A program made the translations under genes and the position numbers. From contig DASQWC010000067.1 of NCBI GenBank assembly GCA_035640475.1, positions 1-8,272 of the forward strand: 8,272 nucleotides of DNA, given 5' to 3'. Source of the DNA: DASQWC01 sp035640475. GTDB lineage: Bacteria; Actinomycetota; JAICYB01. The notes under the pieces were generated by a model. The model searched no databases. It saw only the letters and a list, made by a program, of their open reading frames with translations, and was not told the DNA's origin. Within the stretch, counting starts at the first letter, position 1; each line of letters begins with the position of its first letter. Below, piece by piece: positions 1 through 4,557 of this stretch.

Positions 1-64
1 TCGCGCAGGCCGACGCCATGAGAAGCGCCGCCGCGGCGAACGGCACGAGCCGTGCGCGCCTCAT
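1..64 (-). CDS. Lipoprotein, N-terminal signal peptide only (cut by window edge)
   Basis: Only the first 21 codons lie in the window. The ATG at 64-62 overlaps the TGA stop of the preceding gene (63-61) as ATGA, a typical sign of translational coupling in an operon. The peptide starts with basic residues (MRRAR), has a short Ala/Leu-rich hydrophobic core, and ends with M-A-S-A-C-A, which fits a lipobox with Cys20 as the lipidated residue. The product is therefore probably an exported lipoprotein anchored in the membrane. It is the last visible gene of the operon that starts with the patatin at 1482. No strong ribosome-binding site is visible, so it probably depends on coupling. The mature protein lies outside the window and its function cannot be judged. 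Confidence 0.55.
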   Translation of the reverse strand, partial: MRRARLVPFAAAALLMASACA

Positions 65-435
65 CGCGCCACCGCCCTGCGGGTCCGCGGCCTGACGTCG
101 GTCGCATCCGGATCGTGCGTTGACACCAGCCCGTGACGGACGAATCCGGCGAAGAGCGTCCCGAGCCCGGCCAGCACCAAGACCTCGGAGATGGTGTGGG
201 CGAACAGGAACAGCGTGATGTTGACGTGGTACGTCATGTAGCTCACCTCGGCCAGGGCGAAGATGGCGAACCCCCAGCCGAAGAGCTCGTGTCCACCTTG
301 GAGCAAACGCAACGCGAACACGACGGCCAGCGCAAAGATCGCGACGTGGACGAGCATGAAGAAGCCCCACGGCACGCGGTTGATGACGTCGCAGCACGGA
401 CTATCGAGAAGCTGCGGTGCTGCTGCGAGCAGCAT
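61..435 (-). CDS. Small polytopic membrane protein, histidine-bearing, unknown function
   Basis: A 124-residue protein I do not recognise. Hydrophobic segments lie at about residues 22-44, 50-68 and 72-98, giving three or possibly four membrane helices, followed by a polar, Arg-rich C-terminal tail. Histidines 30, 49, 70 and 80 lie in or at the edges of the helices, and Cys14-Cys15 precede the first helix. Such residues could bind metal or haem, but no family signature proves this. The ATG at 435 is strongly supported by an AAAGGAG Shine-Dalgarno (complement of 442-448) with 6 bases between its end and the ATG. The start lies inside the end of the upstream gene (35-base overlap), and the stop overlaps the start of the lipoprotein gene. 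It therefore sits in the middle of a tight operon behind the patatin gene and was probably co-translated with its neighbours. Confidence 0.75.
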   Translation of the reverse strand: MLLAAAPQLLDSPCCDVINRVPWGFFMLVHVAIFALAVVFALRLLQGGHELFGWGFAIFALAEVSYMTYHVNITLFLFAHTISEVLVLAGLGTLFAGFVRHGLVSTHDPDATDVRPRTRRAVAR

Positions 436-679
436 TTCCTTCTCCTTTCTGTTTTGCGCGACGCCGCGACTCGACGAGCGCGCTGATGACGCCCAGCAGG
501 GCGAGGACCATTCCGGCCAGCGTCAGCGCATGACCGATGAAGCCGATGTGCAGGACCTTTCCGGCGTGGAGGTTCGGCGTGAAGACGTGATGGATGAAGT
601 CGGCGAGGACGCCGTAGCCGGTAAGAGACAGCCCCAGTCGCGAGAGGGGTGGGATGGAACGCCAGAGCGACCGCAGCAT
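401..679 (-). CDS. Small two-helix membrane protein, histidine-rich, unknown function
   Basis: A 92-residue protein. A basic amphipathic N-terminus precedes a first hydrophobic stretch at about residues 14-34 and a second at about 43-69. A highly charged tail (SRRRAKQK and beyond) should stay in the cytoplasm. Five histidines (30, 31, 38, 44, 50) cluster around the loop between the helices, in the motif HHVFTPNLHAGKVLHIGFIGH split across this loop. The ATG at 679-677 shares one base with the patatin stop (TGATG), and GAGG lies 7 bases upstream, so coupled translation is likely. The gene overlaps the following membrane-protein gene by 35 bases. I do not recognise the family. The clustered histidines, repeated in the next gene, suggest a shared cofactor- or metal-binding role, but this is inference only. 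Confidence 0.72.
   Translation of the reverse strand: MLRSLWRSIPPLSRLGLSLTGYGVLADFIHHVFTPNLHAGKVLHIGFIGHALTLAGMVLALLGVISALVESRRRAKQKGEGNAARSSTAASR
442..448 (-). promoter_or_regulatory. Strong Shine-Dalgarno for the 124-residue membrane protein
   Basis: On the minus strand this reads AAAGGAG, followed by 6 bases and the ATG at 435. It lies inside the coding sequence of the upstream 92-residue protein. It fixes the downstream start despite a 35-base overlap and is the best ribosome-binding site in the left part of the window. Confidence 0.7.
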
Positions 680-1482
680 CACGCCGCCTCGGCGTCGAGG
701 AACCCGGCGGCCATCCCATGCGCCTCGGCGATGAGCGACCGGCTGCGCGACAGGTTCCAGATCGGAGTCGGCGCGAGGCACGGCGACGGCAGCACGACGA
801 TCCTTGCCGCGTGACGGAAGCGTCGGACGTCGTCGGCGAGCGCGCGGTTGAGCAGTAGGCCGATCGATCGCCACAGGACGTCCAGTGCTTGAAGGCGTCC
901 CGGACCGACCGGGCAGTCGAAGCCGGTGCGGACGACGTAGATCTCTTTGGCTCCCGCTCCGACGGCAGGAGAGATGGGCACGTTGTCGGCGATACCTCCG
1001 TCGACGTAGAGACGGCCGCCGACCTCCACCGGAGGGAACAGGCCGGGCAGAGCCGAGCTGGCGAGCACCGCGTCGACGATCGACCCCGAATGGAAAGCGA
1101 CGGCTCCGCCGGTCTCGAAGTCGGTGGCAACGATGCGGAGTTGGAGGGGGGCGTCCTCGATGTTGCCGAAGGGGAGGGCGCCTTCGAGGAGCCGGCGGAG
1201 GCCGTCGCTGTGATACAGAGCTTCGCTGCGCAGATGCGCGAGCAGGTGCCAGGGCTTCATCGGGAGCCGGAAGACGTCCCGTGTGCGGACCGACGTCCAG
1301 ATGTCGGCCAGACGCCGCGCTCCTTCGAGGCCCGGGTCTCCCGCCAAGTAGGCGGCGTTGATCGCTCCCGCGGAAGTTCCGACGAGGAGATCCGGTTGGA
1401 TGCCTCGTTCGAGGAGAGCCAGGACCGCTCCCACCTGACCGGCTCCCAGATTGCCGCCTCCGGAGAGGACGAACGCTTTCAT
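679..1482 (-). CDS. Patatin-like phospholipase / lipid acyl hydrolase
   Basis: A 267-residue, full-length patatin-domain protein. Patatins cleave acyl chains from membrane lipids or other lipid esters with a Ser-Asp dyad. The glycine-rich oxyanion loop GGGNLGA is at residues 8-14. The nucleophile elbow G-T-S-A-G at 35-39 contains catalytic Ser37, and the D-G-G motif has catalytic Asp161. No signal peptide is visible, so the protein is probably cytoplasmic or on the inner membrane face. It is the first gene of a minus-strand operon: its stop shares a base with the start of a small membrane protein, which is followed by another and a lipoprotein. Its ATG is only 17-26 bases from the start of the divergent regulator, making that regulator a plausible controller. 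No purine-rich ribosome-binding site precedes the ATG. The exact substrate cannot be told from sequence. Confidence 0.92.
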   Translation of the reverse strand: MKAFVLSGGGNLGAGQVGAVLALLERGIQPDLLVGTSAGAINAAYLAGDPGLEGARRLADIWTSVRTRDVFRLPMKPWHLLAHLRSEALYHSDGLRRLLEGALPFGNIEDAPLQLRIVATDFETGGAVAFHSGSIVDAVLASSALPGLFPPVEVGGRLYVDGGIADNVPISPAVGAGAKEIYVVRTGFDCPVGPGRLQALDVLWRSIGLLLNRALADDVRRFRHAARIVVLPSPCLAPTPIWNLSRSRSLIAEAHGMAAGFLDAEAA

Positions 1483-1508
1483 GGCCGGAGTGTGCTAAGT
1501 TGCTGGAA
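1483..1508. promoter_or_regulatory. Very short divergent start region, patatin operon / regulator
   Basis: The patatin ATG (1482, minus) and the regulator start (TTG 1500 or ATG 1509, plus) are separated by only 17 or 26 bases. On the plus strand TAAGTT at 1496-1501 lies 7 bases before the ATG at 1509 and could be a -10 element for leaderless transcription. A competing reading is GGAG at 1487-1490 as a ribosome-binding site 9 bases before TTG 1500. On the minus strand no convincing -10 is seen (CACACT lies 6 bases before the patatin ATG). Promoter -35 elements for each gene would have to fall in the opposite gene's coding sequence. Confidence 0.35.
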
Positions 1509-2675
1509 ATGGAGCAATCGGTTGTAAGCAAGGCTAATGTGCCGTTGGGACGGCCGAGCAGCGGCATCGAGGATCTCGACGAGCTGCTGAGCGGTCTGTT
1601 CACCGGCGACAACGTCGTCTGGCTGCTCGACAAAGGCTGCGAGCTCAAGCTCGCCAACATCGTCGATTCGTTCCTGATTCAGGGCGGCACGGATGGTGTG
1701 TGCTGCTCCTACGTGCGCACCGCTCCGAGTGTCGTTCGAACGAAGCGTTCGACCGACACGAAAGTGAAGGTGTTCGACGCGCGGCGCGGTGCGCTGGCCG
1801 ACCCGGTTCGTCTCGAGCAGGCGATCGTCGAACAGGAGCGCGAGTGCCCCGGCCGCGTCGTCTTCGACGACCTCGACGCGATGGTCGAGCAGTGGGGACG
1901 CGACCGGACGCTCGGCTTCTTCACGCGTGTGTGCCCGCAGCTCTTCGACATCGGCTCGATCGCGTATTGGGTCGGCTCGCGCAGCAAGCTCGGTCCTCGG
2001 CTGCTCGACCAGATCACGAAGGCCACGCAATGCGTCTTCGAGCTCGGCCGCGGACAGCTGCGCGTCATGAAGGCCGAGGGACGCGTCGGTGTCGAGGGCC
2101 GGATCGTTCGCATGAGCGACAACGGCGACGGCCGGCTCGACCTCGAGCAGGAGAAGGCGCTCGGACGTCTCGGCGAAGGGCTGCGACGTGTGCGCGAGCA
2201 GCGCGGCCTGAGTCAGTCCGATATCGCGGCGCTCGCCGGCGTGTCGGCGAGCGCGATCTCGCAGGCCGAGGGCGGCCAGCGCGGCTTGGCGCTCGACACC
2301 GTGCTCACGCTCGCCGAAGCGCTCGACGTTCCGCTCGACAAGCTGCTCGCCGCCAAGAGCGAAGGCGACTACGTCGTCCGGCGCCGCGATCGCGCCGGAG
2401 TTCGAAAGGGATTCGTCCCGTTGATCGAGGATCCGACCAACGGCTTGCGCGCGTACGTCGTGACGCTCGGACCGGGCGAGTCGGGCGAGCCGCCGATGGC
2501 GCACAAGGGCGCGGAGCTGGTTCTCGTTGCGGCGGGACTCGTGCAGGTCGACCTCGGGTCGGCTGCTCCCGTGCTGCGGGTCGGCGACGCGTTGAATGCG
2601 ACCCGCGTGCCGATCGCCGGGTGGCGGAATCTTTTGGGGAAGCCCGCCGTCCTGTACTGGGTACTTCGCGACTGA
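1509..2675 (+). CDS. Three-domain regulator: degenerate KaiC/RecA-like domain, XRE helix-turn-helix, cupin
   Basis: A 388-residue protein from ATG 1509; TTG 1500 would add three residues. Residues ~12-202 resemble a KaiC/RadA-type RecA fold: the opening S-S-G-I-E-D-L-D-E-L-L matches KaiC's usual beginning, and a Walker B-like VVFDDL ends at Asp120-Asp121. The closing strand (FELGRGQLRVMKAEGR) also fits. The P-loop is missing: residues 41-48 read DKGCELKL where GxxGxGKT is expected, so ATP hydrolysis is unlikely. Residues ~218-281 form a classic XRE/Cro helix-turn-helix (LSQSDIAALAGVSASAISQ core). Residues ~300-388 look like a small cupin, but only His332 and Glu336 of the usual metal ligands are seen, and the second-motif His is replaced in PIAGWRN. 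XRE-cupin proteins are commonly ligand-responsive regulators. Divergence from the patatin operon suggests that as a target. The stop TGA directly abuts the next gene's stop. Confidence 0.88.
   Translation: MEQSVVSKANVPLGRPSSGIEDLDELLSGLFTGDNVVWLLDKGCELKLANIVDSFLIQGGTDGVCCSYVRTAPSVVRTKRSTDTKVKVFDARRGALADPVRLEQAIVEQERECPGRVVFDDLDAMVEQWGRDRTLGFFTRVCPQLFDIGSIAYWVGSRSKLGPRLLDQITKATQCVFELGRGQLRVMKAEGRVGVEGRIVRMSDNGDGRLDLEQEKALGRLGEGLRRVREQRGLSQSDIAALAGVSASAISQAEGGQRGLALDTVLTLAEALDVPLDKLLAAKSEGDYVVRRRDRAGVRKGFVPLIEDPTNGLRAYVVTLGPGESGEPPMAHKGAELVLVAAGLVQVDLGSAAPVLRVGDALNATRVPIAGWRNLLGKPAVLYWVLRD
1729..1759. repeat. 31-bp near-perfect palindrome inside the regulator gene
   Basis: Left arm GTGTCGTTCGAACG (1729-1742), loop AAG (1743-1745), right arm CGTTCGACCGACAC (1746-1759). 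Thirteen of 14 positions pair, with the only mismatch at 1735/1753. It lies about 220 bases inside the coding sequence, in the degenerate RecA-like domain (codons for SVVRTKRSTDT). It could be an internal operator for autoregulation or form an RNA hairpin. Confidence 0.6.
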
Positions 2676-3521
2676 CTAGACGGTCGCTGCGCGCTTCGCG
2701 TTGTCGGCGATCGCGCTCGTGATCGTCGACCAGGCTCCTTCGGGCAGGTCGTGGCCCATGCCCTCGATCTCGACGAGCTTTGCGTCGGAGACGACCTCGG
2801 CCATCTTGCGCCCGTTCTCCACGGGAATGAGCGGATCGTCGGTGCCGTGGATAACGACCGTCGGGATCGCCGTTTTCGAGAGCGCCTTGCTTCGTCCTCT
2901 CGCCGCTTGGATCGCAAGCATCTGGCGGCGGCGCCCGTCGGGTGCGTAGCAACGGTCGTAGACGCGCCCGGCGAGGTCGCGCTCTGCTTCCTCGTCGAAC
3001 GGAAAGCCGGGTCCGCTGATGAGCCGCCGATGCCGGACGGCTTGCTCGATGACCTTGTCCCGTTCCTTCTCTGACTTCTCCGCGAAGATCGCCAAAGCTT
3101 CCCGGTTCTCGGAGAGGACGTGGTCCTCGCCTCCCATGGCCGACATCACCGAGGCGAGCGAGAGCACCCGTTCGGGATGTTCGATGGCCAGGATCTGGCA
3201 GATCATGCCGCCCATCGACATCCCGGCCACGTGCGCGGCTTGGATACCGAGATGGTCGAGCACGCCGATCGTGTCGTTCGCCATGTCGCCGACCGTGTAG
3301 GGAGGGTTGGTATCGACGTGGGTGAACTTGGTCGAGAGACCGACGTCGCGATTGTCGTGGACGATCACGCGGAAGCCGGCATCGACCAGCTGATCGATGA
3401 ATCCCTGCGGCCACCGGATCATCTGGGAGCCGAGGCCGTTGACGAGGACGAGCGGCGTAGCGTCCTGCGGGCCGAACGTCTCGTAGCAGATCTCATTGCC
3501 GCTGACGGGTGCGATCGGCAT
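2676..3521 (-). CDS. Alpha/beta-fold hydrolase (esterase-type)
   Basis: A 281-residue alpha/beta hydrolase of the usual length, probably cytoplasmic because no signal peptide is seen. The N-terminal strand LVLVNGLGSQ supplies the oxyanion hole. VHDNRDVGLST (residues 54-64) is the common motif following strand 4. The nucleophile elbow G-M-S-M-G-G contains Ser102. The acid is Asp229 in HGTDDPLIP (Asp228 is the alternative), and His257 is in GMGHD. The arrangement resembles aclacinomycin methylesterase-like (RdmC-type) hydrolases, though the substrate remains unknown. It lies 25 bases downstream of the second patatin on the same strand, so the two may be cotranscribed. TAGCAT 6 bases before the ATG may also give it a leaderless promoter of its own; no Shine-Dalgarno is visible. 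Its TAG stop at 2678-2676 touches the convergent regulator's TGA with no gap. Confidence 0.9.
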   Translation of the reverse strand: MPIAPVSGNEICYETFGPQDATPLVLVNGLGSQMIRWPQGFIDQLVDAGFRVIVHDNRDVGLSTKFTHVDTNPPYTVGDMANDTIGVLDHLGIQAAHVAGMSMGGMICQILAIEHPERVLSLASVMSAMGGEDHVLSENREALAIFAEKSEKERDKVIEQAVRHRRLISGPGFPFDEEAERDLAGRVYDRCYAPDGRRRQMLAIQAARGRSKALSKTAIPTVVIHGTDDPLIPVENGRKMAEVVSDAKLVEIEGMGHDLPEGAWSTITSAIADNAKRAATV

Positions 3522-3527
3522 GCCGGG

Positions 3528-3533
3528 ATGCTA
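3528..3533 (-). promoter_or_regulatory. Candidate -10 element for a leaderless hydrolase transcript
   Basis: The minus strand reads TAGCAT-CCCGGC-ATG, placing a 4/6 match to TATAAT exactly where transcription would begin on the start codon. No clear -35 is visible 17 bases upstream, and no Shine-Dalgarno competes. The hydrolase could instead be read through from the patatin gene 25 bases upstream. Confidence 0.3.
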
Positions 3534-3546
3534 CAAGCTGCGCGCG

Positions 3547-4497
3547 CTATGCGGCGGCCAGCTGCGTGGACAAGGTTCCGGGAGAGTCGAATCGGGCCAG
3601 GACCGAATCACGAGCCGTCCTCGCCACCGCCGGACAGCGAGTTGCGTCGATTGCGTTGAGCCCCATCACGCGCTGCTCGGCCGGGCCCGGCTGGAAGACG
3701 ATCACGTTCGTTCCCGTCTTCCGGAGGCGCCGGACCTCCGCAGCCAGCAGCGCGCGGCACACGAGCCGGACGGGGTTCAGGCGGCGCCGTTTGAGCGCCT
3801 CACGGCTTGTCGACATCGGCGACACGATCACGACGGTGTCGAAGTGCCCCTCGTCGAGGAGCAGGTCGGCGTTCGTCGGTGAGTGGACGCCGCCGTCGAC
3901 ATACATACCGTCGGCAATAGCGACGGGCGCAAAGACACCGGGAACCGCGCACGATGCGGCGACCGCCGCCGGAACATCGCACTCGGGACAGTCTTTGCGC
4001 CCGAACGTCACGCGCTCGCCCAAGGGCAGGCGCGCAGCCACGATCCATAACGGATCGACGGGCCAGGCTGCGCCGCACAAGCGCCGCAGCGTCTCCGCAA
4101 AAGGTTTCGTTTCGAAAGGTCCTGTCGGCAGGGCCGCGCTCAGCAAGCCCGCGCGCGAACGAACCGGGTGACGCAGTGCCTGCGCGAGAAGTGCCTTCGA
4201 GGGCAGATGGAACTTCGGTCGATTCAGCAACGTCGGAACCGTGGGCAACGGCTCGAGTCGCGAGAGCAAGCGTCGTCCTTCGAACGACATACCGTGATCC
4301 GTCTCGAGCGCGTATAAGTCGCGCGGCCCGAATCCAAAGCGAAGGAGCACACCCTGACGCGATCCCGCGGACGTGCCGAGGATGATATCCGCTGTGCGCG
4401 GATCCCAGCCGGTGGCCTCGTGCACGGCAGCGAGAACGCCCGCCTCATATGCCGCACCGACGAGTCCGCCGCCTCCGAGTACCAACGCTGTTGTCAT
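3547..4497 (-). CDS. Second patatin-like phospholipase family protein
   Basis: A 316-residue patatin-domain protein from ATG 4497. It begins MTTALVLGGGGLVGAAYEAG, placing the oxyanion glycine loop at residues 8-14. The nucleophile elbow G-T-S-A-G at 41-45 contains Ser43, and D-G-G at 201-203 supplies Asp201. A TTG at 4509 would add four residues, but ATG 4497 puts the first strand at the expected very N-terminus. Two cysteines in the insert (KDCPEC, 170 and 173) and Cys183 are of unknown meaning. The protein is probably cytoplasmic, with no signal peptide. It differs clearly from the first patatin in the middle region, so the two are not a recent duplication. The next gene downstream is the alpha/beta hydrolase after 25 bases; the PBP gene upstream ends 60 bases before its ATG. 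The substrate is unknown; a lipid or acyl ester is expected for the family. Confidence 0.9.
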   Translation of the reverse strand: MTTALVLGGGGLVGAAYEAGVLAAVHEATGWDPRTADIILGTSAGSRQGVLLRFGFGPRDLYALETDHGMSFEGRRLLSRLEPLPTVPTLLNRPKFHLPSKALLAQALRHPVRSRAGLLSAALPTGPFETKPFAETLRRLCGAAWPVDPLWIVAARLPLGERVTFGRKDCPECDVPAAVAASCAVPGVFAPVAIADGMYVDGGVHSPTNADLLLDEGHFDTVVIVSPMSTSREALKRRRLNPVRLVCRALLAAEVRRLRKTGTNVIVFQPGPAEQRVMGLNAIDATRCPAVARTARDSVLARFDSPGTLSTQLAAA

Positions 4498-4516
4498 CTG
4501 AGGCAACAAGTACCCG

Positions 4517-4533
4517 TCGTGAAGATCACACGA
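4517..4533. promoter_or_regulatory. Candidate operator upstream of the second patatin
   Basis: In the 60-base gap before the patatin ATG (4497), two nested inverted repeats occur: TCGTG-N7-CACGA (4517-4533) and GTGA-AGA-TCAC (4519-4529). The size resembles small dimeric regulator sites. The same sequence could form a weak hairpin after the PBP stop; it has no following run of U, so an intrinsic terminator is not supported. Confidence 0.22.
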
Positions 4534-4557
4534 AACCTTCAGAAACTTGCAACGTTG

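Noticed and set aside
680..1660. Upstream extension of the frame encoding the 92-residue membrane protein
   Set aside because: The extension is an Arg/Pro/Ser-rich shadow of the patatin gene. The real start at 679 coincides with the patatin stop and begins a credible membrane protein.
1479..2504. A 341-codon open frame on the minus strand opposite the regulator
   Set aside because: The regulator frame has three recognisable domains. The antisense peptide is a charged Arg/Glu/Ala mix with no motif.
3125..3165. 8-base inverted repeat CTCGCCTC / GAGGCGAG inside the hydrolase gene
   Set aside because: The arms are GC-rich and short with a 17-base loop, readily produced by codon composition.
2305..3414. 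A 369-codon minus-strand frame across the regulator end and the hydrolase
   Set aside because: It is in another frame from the clear alpha/beta hydrolase, very Arg/Ser-rich, and has no motif.
4498..4509. TTG 4509 as the start of the second patatin
   Set aside because: It adds only four residues before the expected first strand, has no Shine-Dalgarno, and an ATG at 4497 gives the normal patatin N-terminus.
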